Shown: positions 1 to 8,210 of the stretch, one piece after another
How the letters are laid out: every line of letters begins with the position of its first letter
Position numbering within the stretch: position 1 is the first letter of the stretch
Origin: a virus
DNA length: 39,333 nt
Reading direction: 5' to 3' (one strand)
IMG/VR virus record: IMGVR_UViG_3300005577_000059
Span: 1-39,333 of that record
Position numbers and translations under genes: made by a program
Notes under the pieces: generated by a model
Database searches by the model: none
What the model was told of the DNA's origin: nothing
Seen by the model: the letters and a program-made list of their open reading frames with translations, nothing else

Positions 1-1682
1 CTTACATTTCCCACACTAACAGCATGGCTCGCATATGTTTTATTTGCGTTATTTATTATCTGACTTGCAGATAAACCGCCAAGGTCAGAGTTAGATTTCA
101 AAGTCTGAGCACTAAATATTGCAGATGCCATTGAATTAGGATTGGAAGAAAGTAATTTTTTTGCACCATCTAAACCAAATCTCTCACCTAAATAAATTTC
201 TCCACCGGTTGGTTTTCTATTTAGAAAACTAGATAGTCCTTGAGATATACTTTTTAAATTTCCTATCCCTGCTATAGAGTTTTTAATCGGGTCATTTTTA
301 TCATTAAGATCACCAGCTTGGTCAAGGAAAGTACTGTCGATAACTTGAAATAACCCTGAAGCACTACTTGTTTTAGATTTAGCGTTTGGGTCTAATCCAC
401 TTTCAATATTTGCAATTGTTGCAGCAACAGAAGGGTCGAAACCTTGACTCTTTGCGACGCTTGCAATCATATCTGTGATAAAATTTCTATTTGTACCTTG
501 TTGACTTAAAGGGATATAATTTTCAGCTTGTTTAGTAAACTCTTCGTCTGTAAGTTTTTTATCTCCGCCACCGAATTTAGAAAAGAATCCATAGATTAAA
601 CCTAAGGGACTCAATGCCGCAAATAAATATTTTGAAACTGTTGTAACCCTAAGAATGGAACTCGCTAAATGGTCGAATTTCTTTGCTAAACCACCTATGA
701 ATTTATAATAATCTTCGAAAGCGGATTTACCTCCGCGAAGATAAACTACAAAATCTTGAATAACTAAACCAACTGCAATAAGTGCAGCTGCTAAAACATA
801 TAGCTCAGGATTAGCCGCAACAATCGCAATAAGTGCAGGAATTAAACGAGTAGTAATTGCAGAAGCAATCGCAACTATAGAATTGAGTATTGCACCACCT
901 AAAAGAATAGATATTGCTAATAAAACTGCTTTAGCGAGTTGAGCATGTTCTTGCATAAATCGAAAAGATTTTACAAGCATCTCACTAAATTTAGTCAAAA
1001 CTGGAATCAAACCATTTGCAATCGTTAATTTAATATCTTGCCAAATCAACTGGATATCGTAGAGAGAATTTCTAAATCGAATATTCTTTTCAGTATTCTC
1101 GTCTCTAACAGCGCCAAGTTGACGCATTTTATCAACAAGCTCTATTGCACTTTTACTGCCGCTCGAAAGTAATCTAATTGTAGCGGCGTCTAGACCTAAC
1201 TGCTGTCCAAGATTTAACTGCCAAACTTTAGGCAAGCTTTTAAACTTATCTCCAATGTTTGCTAAAAGTTCTGTTGCAGTCTTCATCTCGCCGTTAGATT
1301 TTTGGAGATTTAATCCAAGTCTTGCAAAAACAAGTTGACCTGCGCTTCCAAAATTTGTTTGGACATCGCGAAGCTTTTGAGCAAGATTAGAAATAGAAGA
1401 ATAAAACCCTTCAGTAGTTCCACCAGTTCTTTTAACAGCTTCGCCCCAAGCATTTAAACTTTGAATATTTTCATTTGTTACATAAGCAAGGTTATCTAAT
1501 TTTGTAGTAAGTGCAACAGTTTGCTCAATAGCTTTTTTAAGAAAATCAAACGCTTCTATTCTTGCAAAGGAACGAAGTATCTTATCGGTAAGACTATTGA
1601 TTGTTTGCTCAACTTTATCAGATGAGTCTTTTGTCTTAGCATTATCAAAGACAAGGGATAAAAAAAACGTATCTAAATTCAT
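1..1682 (-). CDS. Tape measure protein with lytic transglycosylase domain (3' end outside window)
   Basis: The tape measure sets tail length and travels through the tail at injection; an embedded muralytic domain would open peptidoglycan locally. The frame is open from an ATG at 1682 to the window edge (560 codons), so the C-terminus is missing. An alpha-helical N-terminus is followed by a long hydrophobic stretch at about residues 249-315, typical of tape measures. A transglycosylase SLT-like domain begins near residue 412, with catalytic Glu at about 427 in IESGLDPNAKS followed by SGLFQV. The start overlaps the stop of the chaperone frame as ATGA, and position directly after the tail chaperone is the canonical order. 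Family assignment is firm; the SLT call rests on the Glu-Ser and GLFQ motifs. Confidence 0.88.
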   Translation of the reverse strand, partial: MNLDTFFLSLVFDNAKTKDSSDKVEQTINSLTDKILRSFARIEAFDFLKKAIEQTVALTTKLDNLAYVTNENIQSLNAWGEAVKRTGGTTEGFYSSISNLAQKLRDVQTNFGSAGQLVFARLGLNLQKSNGEMKTATELLANIGDKFKSLPKVWQLNLGQQLGLDAATIRLLSSGSKSAIELVDKMRQLGAVRDENTEKNIRFRNSLYDIQLIWQDIKLTIANGLIPVLTKFSEMLVKSFRFMQEHAQLAKAVLLAISILLGGAILNSIVAIASAITTRLIPALIAIVAANPELYVLAAALIAVGLVIQDFVVYLRGGKSAFEDYYKFIGGLAKKFDHLASSILRVTTVSKYLFAALSPLGLIYGFFSKFGGGDKKLTDEEFTKQAENYIPLSQQGTNRNFITDMIASVAKSQGFDPSVAATIANIESGLDPNAKSKTSSASGLFQVIDSTFLDQAGDLNDKNDPIKNSIAGIGNLKSISQGLSSFLNRKPTGGEIYLGERFGLDGAKKLLSSNPNSMASAIFSAQTLKSNSDLGGLSASQIINNANKTYASHAVSVGNV

Positions 1683-1906
1683 TTTGCGTTTTCATTCCTC
1701 ATCTGTTGGATTTCTTGATAAGTTAATTCATTGTAATTATTTACAAGAATTATTTCATACAGATCCAAGGCGTCTTCATAGCAATACACACTTTTAAGTT
1801 CGTGTAGTGTTGCCAATTTTTGGTTTATGATAGCTACAAAAATCGGCAGTAATCCTTTACAATAAATATGTGGGTATGATTCCACATATTTATATGGAAT
1901 ATTCAT
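1679..1906 (-). CDS. Tail assembly chaperone, downstream (-1) frame
   Basis: This 75-codon frame lies in the -1 frame of the gene before it, starts with an ATGA overlap and ends overlapping the tape measure start. In many tailed phages the chaperone gene before the tape measure makes a short form and a -1 frameshifted long form. A T-TTT-TTT heptamer at 1927-1921 lies in the right phase in the upstream gene, and no stop lies between it and this frame. It is probably expressed as the C-terminal part of a fusion of about 234 residues. Independent initiation at the ATG cannot be excluded. Residues include a hydrophobic helix and an acidic C-terminal helix. Confidence 0.7.
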   Translation of the reverse strand: MNIPYKYVESYPHIYCKGLLPIFVAIINQKLATLHELKSVYCYEDALDLYEIILVNNYNELTYQEIQQMRNENAK

Positions 1907-2382
1907 CCTGGTTTTTGAGAAAAAAAACCTAAATTTATCTTAATTAATTCAAATATTAGTTTAAAAAATGCTTGGAAACTACACAATCTAGTGTTTAATT
2001 CCTGAAGAGTTACTGGTGTTTTAAAAACAGCACTTTCTATAATTTCTACTCCGGTAATTAAAGTAGAAATAAGCTCATCACGATCTTTATTTGAAAGTGT
2101 AGCAATCGCACCTTTAACTGCGCTAAGAACTACACCCCCAACACTTCCTGCATCAGTCGTATTTTTTACACCCTCGACAGTGTATCCAGTTTGAAAAAGA
2201 TTATGTAAAATTTGCTCGAGATAAGCATCAACTCTATCTCCAGCTCCCCTTGCTACAATTCCAATAATTTTTATAACTAAAAAACCAGCTTCTACAGATG
2301 ACATTTTCTTAGTTACAAAATTAATGACAACTTTCTCACCGTCTTCATTTTTATCTTCAATACTAAAATTAACTATTTTCAT
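1903..2382 (-). CDS. Tail assembly chaperone, upstream frame
   Basis: A protein of 159 residues by position a tail assembly chaperone: it sits between the tail tube gene and the tape measure. I chose the ATG at 2382 (MKIVNFSIED), which overlaps the tube gene stop as TAATG; a longer frame exists upstream but would be buried in the tube gene. The middle is rich in Gly, Ala and Val helices. Near its 3' end the codons GGT TTT TTT TCT provide a canonical T-TTT-TTT slip site, after which the zero frame ends in nine codons. It probably wraps the tape measure before the tube polymerises. The family was not recognised by sequence alone. Confidence 0.7.
   Translation of the reverse strand: MKIVNFSIEDKNEDGEKVVINFVTKKMSSVEAGFLVIKIIGIVARGAGDRVDAYLEQILHNLFQTGYTVEGVKNTTDAGSVGGVVLSAVKGAIATLSNKDRDELISTLITGVEIIESAVFKTPVTLQELNTRLCSFQAFFKLIFELIKINLGFFSQKPG
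1921..1927 (-). promoter_or_regulatory. Probable -1 programmed frameshift slippery heptamer
   Basis: Read on the minus strand the heptamer is T-TTT-TTT, in phase with the codons of the upstream chaperone frame (last base of GGT, then TTT TTT), inside a run of eight T. A -1 slip leads into the 75-codon frame without a stop. A stimulatory hairpin downstream was not established. Confidence 0.6.
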
Positions 2383-2852
2383 TAGCCAAAGTTTCCTATT
2401 ATTGTTGCAGCTGCAGCCCCTAGGCTTGCATAATTCGGTAATTGAGCAGACCACTTGATTTTTATCGGCTTAACTTCATCGGCAAGTTCAAAGCCCTTAG
2501 GACCGCTATCAAAACTAAAATCAGGGTATGTAAACGAAACTGCTAGTGATGGAATGATGACGTTTAAATTTCCATTGACAACAAAACCAGTATTATAGAC
2601 TGCTTGTTGAAGACGATAGATGAAAGTCATCGCAGGAGAACCTGACCAAAAAATAAAACTTCCCTCAACTTTTTTAGCCATAACTGATTTTTGAAGAAAT
2701 CCGTCACAACCCATTGTTGATTTAACAATATCAACATCGGGTATTTCTAAAATATTATCGTTCGCAAAACCTGTTAGAAGTTTTGGGGGGCCTGTTAAAA
2801 CAGATGTAAAAGTAATAATCGCATTCTTACTTGTAGCTATATATGCTGGCAT
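2382..2852 (-). CDS. Tail tube protein (DUF3277-like)
   Basis: A 156-residue protein directly after the sheath gene, the normal place of the tail tube. It is beta-rich, with conserved-looking blocks around MGCDGFLQKSVMAKK and a strand-rich second half (NVIIPSLAVSFTYPDFSF), matching the phage structural family DUF3277, which accompanies DUF3383 sheaths. A good Shine-Dalgarno (AAAGGGG) precedes the ATG. It would polymerise inside the sheath around the tape measure. Assignment to tube rests on both family resemblance and gene order. Confidence 0.75.
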   Translation of the reverse strand: MPAYIATSKNAIITFTSVLTGPPKLLTGFANDNILEIPDVDIVKSTMGCDGFLQKSVMAKKVEGSFIFWSGSPAMTFIYRLQQAVYNTGFVVNGNLNVIIPSLAVSFTYPDFSFDSGPKGFELADEVKPIKIKWSAQLPNYASLGAAAATIIGNFG

Positions 2853-2865
2853 TTCTATTTCCCCT

Positions 2866-4410
2866 TTAGAAGTATGTTCGTGTATTGATTGGGAGGAATT
2901 GGTATGCAGACCCTTTAGTATAAAGGATGTACCATGGAGAGCTTTCCCTTAATTTTCTTAAACCCGCTGGCGGTAGTGTATTAAGGATAGCATATCCATT
3001 GTTGGTTAGTTCAATTGAATCTATACCAAAAGTTGTTTTAATTTCAATTGAGGTATCTGTATCAAAAGTCAAACCGGTAGCTATGATGCCATTTGCTTTT
3101 GAACCCTCTAATGCAGTATGCAATGCCGATCTAACTTGGCCTTGCCCATCCGGGTCAATTGGCACTTGACCTACGCTTAAAAAGAGATCTTCTGTTTCAA
3201 ATTGACATTGATAAGCAATCCAAACAGCGGCTACTAAATTATCAACAAATGTCCACTTACCAGTGATAGCTCCAGGATAAAAGAAATTTTGAGTAAGAGC
3301 TGAACCTGTAGTGACAACTTTACCATAATAATTAATACCTTTTTGACCTAAAATTCTTGCAATACTTGTACTTGTTACAGAAGGTAAAAGACCATTTTGT
3401 TGTTTCCATGCAAGCGTAATCGCAGAATTCGGCTGAGTTAAATCAACAGAAGCAAAAATACCTGAAGCTGCAGAAACTCTGTCAGAATTATTGTAAATTA
3501 CTTCATCAAAAACAGAGCAGTTGTTAATCCCTGCTTGAGTAATTTGATACCAAATGCTTGTTGTGTCAGTAAGAGACTCAAGAGCAACTTCATTACTCCA
3601 AACTAAAGACCAAAATCTATCACCTTGATCACTTACCCATTGTGCAAGTTCTAAATTCTTAGAATTGTCTAAAGAACCACCTAAATCATCGACAAAATAC
3701 AAGCTAAATTGATCAGTAAAACTTTCTTTTAAAGATTCTAAGCATTCTGTAACTGTTTTGGCATCAGACCCATTAGAAATAATGGCTCCAGTTGCCGCTG
3801 TAGTCTTTAAAATAGTCGCTAAGTTTGTTGTAGCAGAACTAAAGAATCCAAGGGTTGAAGCTGCTCCGGTTGTAGTATTTATCGCATAAAATTGACTATT
3901 TACCCCGTCATAAGCAAAAGAGAAAATAGATGCGATAGGGTGAGCAGAGATAATTGCACTCTCAATTAAAGAAGCTGCATCAGATAGACTCGTAGCCCCA
4001 GTTAAATCAATTGCGGTTGTATTATATGAAGTTCCATTTACAACAACGTTAATCACTCCAGCTGAAAGAGCTTGAAGAGCTGTTAAAGTCCCTGTTGGGT
4101 CTGTAATAGTACCGCCTCTTAAATTAGAATCTGTTGCTGTAAGAGTAAGTAACCCAAAATAGATATATGGAGGGAAAGTTATCGCAGTGTTACAACTTGC
4201 AAAATATTTTCTTGCACTTGCATACTCAGCAGAACCTGTCCCGAAAAAAGTTCCTACGTCAGGTAAATTTGTAAACTGAAGAATAGGGGTTGTAGGTGGA
4301 ATTGCAGTGTTAGTTGTTAAAGCTAACCCTGCAAAAGATTTTGCATTATTAAGTGGGTTTTCAACCGTGTTCGTGACAGGAATATATAAACCAATGTCTA
4401 TGGCAGCCAT
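2866..4410 (-). CDS. Tail sheath protein (DUF3383-like)
   Basis: At 514 residues this is the largest complete tail protein in the window and has the usual length of DUF3383 proteins, the sheath-type proteins of a group of myophages. Typical features are the N-terminal block ending in GTFFGTGSAEYASARKYF, a Thr/Ser/Gly-rich middle (about residues 105-215) and a C-terminal region with GLTFDTDTSIEIKT. It overlaps the next upstream gene by one base and is followed by the tube gene. Contraction of the sheath drives DNA injection. This gene is the reason to call the phage a myovirus. Confidence 0.88.
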   Translation of the reverse strand: MAAIDIGLYIPVTNTVENPLNNAKSFAGLALTTNTAIPPTTPILQFTNLPDVGTFFGTGSAEYASARKYFASCNTAITFPPYIYFGLLTLTATDSNLRGGTITDPTGTLTALQALSAGVINVVVNGTSYNTTAIDLTGATSLSDAASLIESAIISAHPIASIFSFAYDGVNSQFYAINTTTGAASTLGFFSSATTNLATILKTTAATGAIISNGSDAKTVTECLESLKESFTDQFSLYFVDDLGGSLDNSKNLELAQWVSDQGDRFWSLVWSNEVALESLTDTTSIWYQITQAGINNCSVFDEVIYNNSDRVSAASGIFASVDLTQPNSAITLAWKQQNGLLPSVTSTSIARILGQKGINYYGKVVTTGSALTQNFFYPGAITGKWTFVDNLVAAVWIAYQCQFETEDLFLSVGQVPIDPDGQGQVRSALHTALEGSKANGIIATGLTFDTDTSIEIKTTFGIDSIELTNNGYAILNTLPPAGLRKLRESSPWYILYTKGSAYQFLPINTRTYF

Positions 4411-4913
4411 TATGTGTACTCCGTAAAATTAAGTTCAACATCTGCGAGGCCAAAACCTGGCATCGGAATTCTTACGATATTTGTATTTAAAACAGTGAAG
4501 GTTACTATGTACCTTTTCATGTATCGGTCTCTGTCATTAACAGGACTTGCGTTTGGCGGTATCATTTTTACTTTTCCAATTCCTCTTTTATAATCCAGCA
4601 AGTAATTACTTCCCGCTGATGAATCAACATAAGTGTGGAGAATATGCGCACAGATATCCGCATTATCTCCATACAAATCAACTTGAAATTCATAATCACC
4701 AAATGGAGTTAGAACTTTTTCTTGAGCTAAAACATCGAAATCTCTTAAAGGATAGGCGGGTGCCTTTCCAATATCTTTTTGTGTAATGACAATGAAATTA
4801 TTAGAGACAGGGAAAGTAATATTATTTTGATATGCATCAAAAATATTATCTGGAAAGTAATACCCAGTTAATAAAGTGCTTATCATTGTCCAAATAATTT
4901 GAAGGTCATTCAT
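4410..4913 (-). CDS. Neck/tail terminator protein (LIC_12616-like)
   Basis: This 167-residue protein resembles the phage neck terminator family (LIC_12616 family): an N-terminal helix with a short hydrophobic stretch, the FIVITQKDIGK strand and a FQVDLYGDNA block that fits the conserved Q-x-D-x-Y/F-G pattern. These proteins cap the tail tube and join it to the head connector. It sits just upstream of the sheath gene and overlaps the previous gene by eight bases, as expected for translational coupling. Confidence is moderate because identification is by short motifs and order. Confidence 0.65.
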   Translation of the reverse strand: MNDLQIIWTMISTLLTGYYFPDNIFDAYQNNITFPVSNNFIVITQKDIGKAPAYPLRDFDVLAQEKVLTPFGDYEFQVDLYGDNADICAHILHTYVDSSAGSNYLLDYKRGIGKVKMIPPNASPVNDRDRYMKRYIVTFTVLNTNIVRIPMPGFGLADVELNFTEYT

Positions 4914-5310
4914 TACTTAAATCACTCTGTACACAAGTTAATAAAACCCAGCCTGTCCTAAATTTTTCATCTACTCCAACAACTTTATATTTTAGATTAT
5001 CAAGAACTAAAAAATCACCACCTGTTGATATATTTCTATTTAACCCAGTTAGTTGTTCTTTATTTATCCAGAAATCTCTAAATATTTCAGTAACGTTGTA
5101 CCCATTTTTATAAATAAGAGTTTCAGATGATTTAAACGCTCCGCTTCCTCTTGAAGAAAATTGTATGTTTGCATCTACAATAAAAGGGTCATTATATGCA
5201 GGTGTAACAGCCCCTAAAAAATTTGTTTGCCCAGAAAAAGTATGAACTTCTACTTGAACAATCGGATAGACTGGAGTTAAAGCGCGACTAGCGATGAAAT
5301 TAATATTCAT
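4906..5310 (-). CDS. Putative head-tail connector/collar protein
   Basis: A 134-residue protein between the gpG/gp10-like completion protein and the neck terminator. It is beta-rich (VQVEVHTFSG, DFLVLDNLKYKVVGVDEK). Its location in the connector cluster suggests a neck or collar subunit. It overlaps both neighbours by a few bases. No decisive family motif was recognised. Confidence 0.5.
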   Translation of the reverse strand: MNINFIASRALTPVYPIVQVEVHTFSGQTNFLGAVTPAYNDPFIVDANIQFSSRGSGAFKSSETLIYKNGYNVTEIFRDFWINKEQLTGLNRNISTGGDFLVLDNLKYKVVGVDEKFRTGWVLLTCVQSDLSNE

Positions 5311-5792
5311 TTTTTCACCACATAGTTAACGGACTCTTGCATTTTACCAGTCCAAATTAAAGGCGAATCATATCCTTTTAATTTAATAACTTTAGGACCG
5401 TTTCTAGGAGTTCCTTCTCTTGCGAACCAGCTAATTGTTTCTTGAATATCTCTTTTAACTACAAAACCAACTACACGTAAAGCTTGTAAAACATCTATGT
5501 TTTCTTTTTGAGCATAAATAATATTAATGAGTTCTTGTCGCCATTTTTTATTATTTTCATCAAAAGTTTTTTGCATAAATGGACGAGCAGGGATTATCTC
5601 TCCATATTTTTCTGCATCTAAACCAAAATTTATTTTTCCATATTCCATATCAAAAGCCACTTGGGCCACTTGAGTTCCATCATCATAAATAGACTCTGGA
5701 AAGAATCCTGCGTCAATTTGTCCAGTTTGGTTTTTAACTTTGCCTAAGAATTTTTTTAAATTCTCACCGCCGCTAATAGTAGAGAGAGCCAT
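5307..5792 (-). CDS. Tail completion protein (HK97 gp10 / Mu gpG-like)
   Basis: I start the protein at the ATG at 5792 (MALSTISGGENL, 161 residues) because GGAGGG lies at ideal spacing before it; the frame stays open further upstream within the preceding gene. The order of elements matches gp10/gpG-like tail completion proteins: an N-terminal helix, VAFDMEYGK, the signature IIPARPFMQKTFDE, a helical middle, and a C-terminal LIWTGKMQESVNYVV block. Such proteins sit at the head-tail interface. It overlaps the DUF4054 gene by 20 bases and the next gene by four. Confidence 0.75.
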   Translation of the reverse strand: MALSTISGGENLKKFLGKVKNQTGQIDAGFFPESIYDDGTQVAQVAFDMEYGKINFGLDAEKYGEIIPARPFMQKTFDENNKKWRQELINIIYAQKENIDVLQALRVVGFVVKRDIQETISWFAREGTPRNGPKVIKLKGYDSPLIWTGKMQESVNYVVKK

Positions 5793-6192
5793 AGTAGCAC
5801 CCTCCAAAAACTGAACCGAAATTTTGACAAGTATTGACGGATTGAAACCCACCATGCATCTTCATTAAATATGCAATCTTCGCGCCCCAAGCGGTTTGAT
5901 TCCACCAAATTAAAGCATTTGATTCATCAACAAAGAATTTGCCGTCAACAGTGCCTTGTTTAGCTTCTGTAACAATTCCACCAGCACCAGGTCCGCGATT
6001 CCATAATTCAGCAAGATGAGCTTCAACCACATAGTAATAATGCTCTTGTTTATCAATGGGAAGTAAAGAAACAATTGGAGTACCAACTTCATCAACTTCT
6101 ATCCATAAATTAATAAGCACAGCATCCGGTATATTTGCATACATCGGGTACTGAGCTCTAAATAAATTTATATCAAAAGCTGGAATCGCCAA
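5773..6192 (-). CDS. Head-tail adaptor protein (DUF4054-like)
   Basis: This 139-residue protein begins with the FRAQYPMYANIPDAVLINLW block, followed by a YYYVVEAHLAEL helix and a C-terminal region with WWNQTAWGAKIAYLM. This order is typical of DUF4054 phage adaptors, which assemble on the portal. It lies in the connector cluster downstream of the capsid genes and starts four bases after the previous stop. The C-terminal tail is Cys/Gly/Tyr-rich (FGGCYYGSLYY), which is unusual. Confidence 0.75.
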   Translation of the reverse strand: MAIPAFDINLFRAQYPMYANIPDAVLINLWIEVDEVGTPIVSLLPIDKQEHYYYVVEAHLAELWNRGPGAGGIVTEAKQGTVDGKFFVDESNALIWWNQTAWGAKIAYLMKMHGGFQSVNTCQNFGSVFGGCYYGSLYY

Positions 6193-6195
6193 TTT

Positions 6196-6564
6196 TTACT
6201 CTCTTTCATCTTTAAATTTCGAAATACCTGTGACTTTAGAAACCATTTCGTTTTGTGTAATAACTGGCTTACTATCATCCATTTTCTTTTTAGCTTCAGA
6301 TTCATTTTTCGCTAAATAGATTTGAGCGTCTAATGTTCTTCCGCTGATTGGGTCTTTTCCACCGAATAAACCAATATGGTCAACATATTTTGCTTTAATT
6401 GCATTAAATACAGACTCTTCCATTTCAGTTTTAAAAGGAACTTCTGCACCACCAGTAAGAACTTGATGTGAATTTGTTCCTTTAATTACATAAACATTCT
6501 CAATACCGTTTTGGATAATTGAAAACTGATGGCCAATTGGTGAACGACTAAAAACAAAACTCAT
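6196..6564 (-). CDS. Hypothetical virion-cluster protein
   Basis: A 122-residue protein overlapping the major capsid stop by four bases and followed by the DUF4054 adaptor. It has a beta-rich N-terminus (HQFSIIQNGIENVYVIKG) and a Lys/Glu-rich C-terminal half. The position between capsid and connectors suggests a minor head protein, but no family was recognised. Confidence 0.6.
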   Translation of the reverse strand: MSFVFSRSPIGHQFSIIQNGIENVYVIKGTNSHQVLTGGAEVPFKTEMEESVFNAIKAKYVDHIGLFGGKDPISGRTLDAQIYLAKNESEAKKKMDDSKPVITQNEMVSKVTGISKFKDERE

Positions 6565-7658
6565 GCTAAAATCCCCGATACTGTTACGATTGGCGCATAT
6601 TGAAATATTGCGCAGCCTGAACTACCAAATGACCATTTTTGTCTCTTAGAAGACATTTGGGGCACAAGGGTATGTCCACGTAATTTGTAAGTAAATAAAT
6701 CAGCCACCATGTCGCCACCTTGTGGGCTTGGGCCAATTAATTGAAAAGATTTAAGGGTGTTATATTCAGGAGTAGAAACAATTTCTAGACCTGGAAGAGT
6801 TGCTTTAATAATTGCAGTAGCATTCAAACCAAAGGAGTTGGTTGAATTCATATAAGAAACAGCTGCAGTTGGCACGCATAATTTATATTTTGCACCGAGT
6901 TCAACATTTCCACCCATTTGATTTTGCATAACAGTCATTGCAGTAACAATAACATCATTCGCAATATCATTTGCACCCGTTGCAGTATTCGCAGCTTTAA
7001 CAGACCACAAGGGAGAACCTGAGGAGCCGTTGGTTGCAGGAGTTGCAGCGTTTAATTGAGGGTCATTCAAAAGACCAAAAATTTGTGAAACAAATGCGCC
7101 TGCGCCATTGATATTTCCGTAGAAAAATAATCTATTTTGTGCGATAGCAATTTGCATCGCTGCAGAATATTGTTTACGAGAAACTGCATCAACTTTAGCT
7201 TCTGCAAGGGTTGCAACTTCTAGATCACCGTATTGAATTACAGTTTGACCACGATAAACATCGCGGGTTGGGAATGTTTCATTAATGTCAGAGATTAAAG
7301 TGCTACCGTAATCAGTGTAAGGCTCAATTTGACCCTCAAGGCCAATCATCGCGTATTGAGCTTTATTTGTAGTGAAGCCACCATATTGAAGCGGTCCACC
7401 AATTTGTTCATATCGCCGAACAGGCAATAGCTGGTCAATAATTTTATTGATGTTGACCAAAGTGTACCAACCAGGCACGCCATTAGAATTTGGGTTATAG
7501 GTATATGTGTCTACGTCACCAACAAGTTGATTTGCTTTTTCTCTAAAACTATGGTTAGAGTCAGCAACAACCGGAGTATAGCCACTTTCAAATTTAATAC
7601 CAAAATCTTTGTCGAGCATCTGTAAAAAATCGTGCTCGCTCATGTTATCTAGATTCAT
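6561..7658 (-). CDS. Major capsid protein (DUF2184-like)
   Basis: This 365-residue protein resembles the DUF2184 major capsid family, which has an HK97-like fold. Evidence: an N-terminal arm, a P-x-R-x-x-Y-E-x-I block (LLPVRRYEQIGG), FPTRDVYRGQTVIQYGDLEV, a helix with IAIAQNRLFFYG, and a C-terminal VPQMSSKRQKWSFGSSGCAI. It follows the cement protein and protease-scaffold genes, the normal order. The GGGAG before its ATG lies over the end of the preceding gene. Confidence 0.85.
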   Translation of the reverse strand: MNLDNMSEHDFLQMLDKDFGIKFESGYTPVVADSNHSFREKANQLVGDVDTYTYNPNSNGVPGWYTLVNINKIIDQLLPVRRYEQIGGPLQYGGFTTNKAQYAMIGLEGQIEPYTDYGSTLISDINETFPTRDVYRGQTVIQYGDLEVATLAEAKVDAVSRKQYSAAMQIAIAQNRLFFYGNINGAGAFVSQIFGLLNDPQLNAATPATNGSSGSPLWSVKAANTATGANDIANDVIVTAMTVMQNQMGGNVELGAKYKLCVPTAAVSYMNSTNSFGLNATAIIKATLPGLEIVSTPEYNTLKSFQLIGPSPQGGDMVADLFTYKLRGHTLVPQMSSKRQKWSFGSSGCAIFQYAPIVTVSGILA

Positions 7659-7660
7659 CT

Positions 7661-8206
7661 TTAAGCTCCCGCATTTTGAGTATTTGTAATTTCAACTGGC
7701 ACACCAGATGACCAACTCGAGTAAACTTTTCCAACTTTGAAATTGGTTTTAGCTGTGTTAGATGGAGGTGTTCCACCCAAGCCGACAACTACCCAAGTTC
7801 CCGTTGCGTAATTCACATAAACGTCATCGCCGCGAACAGGAGAGCCGAAAGTACTAGAACAAGTGGTAATTGGAACAGGAACACTGCCGCGAGTTTGAAC
7901 TTGAACATTGCTACCCGCACTAATAGTTGTTGAAAAACCAAGTACAGAATCGCCGAATGCCATCGCACTTGCGTTAGAACGCATAACGACACCCGCTAAT
8001 ACACCACCAATCCCTGCAGAGTAGTTACCAAGTGCTTGTACAGTTTGGTCTGCAATGCCTGTATAAAAACAAGGATTACCAACGGTTAAATCATTTAGAG
8101 CGATGCTTCCGAAAGTGTAGCCGTCAAGCAAAGCTTGAGTGGGTACACCGACTTGGTATGGATTAGGATTTTGAGCAATCTGCTGCCCAGCTGCATAAAC
8201 TGCCAT
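7661..8206 (-). CDS. Capsid cement/decoration protein (gp24-like)
   Basis: A 181-residue, Gly/Ser/Val-rich, low-charge protein of the capsid cement (gp24) type. The N-terminus AAGQQIAQNPNPYQVGVPTQ and the following alternation of beta-strands and glycine turns (GVLAGVVMRSNASAM, VYVNYATGTWVVVG) fit that family. It lies between protease-scaffold and major capsid genes. These proteins bind the capsid surface and stabilise it after DNA filling. Confidence 0.7.
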   Translation of the reverse strand: MAVYAAGQQIAQNPNPYQVGVPTQALLDGYTFGSIALNDLTVGNPCFYTGIADQTVQALGNYSAGIGGVLAGVVMRSNASAMAFGDSVLGFSTTISAGSNVQVQTRGSVPVPITTCSSTFGSPVRGDDVYVNYATGTWVVVGLGGTPPSNTAKTNFKVGKVYSSWSSGVPVEITNTQNAGA

Positions 8207-8210
8207 GTTA

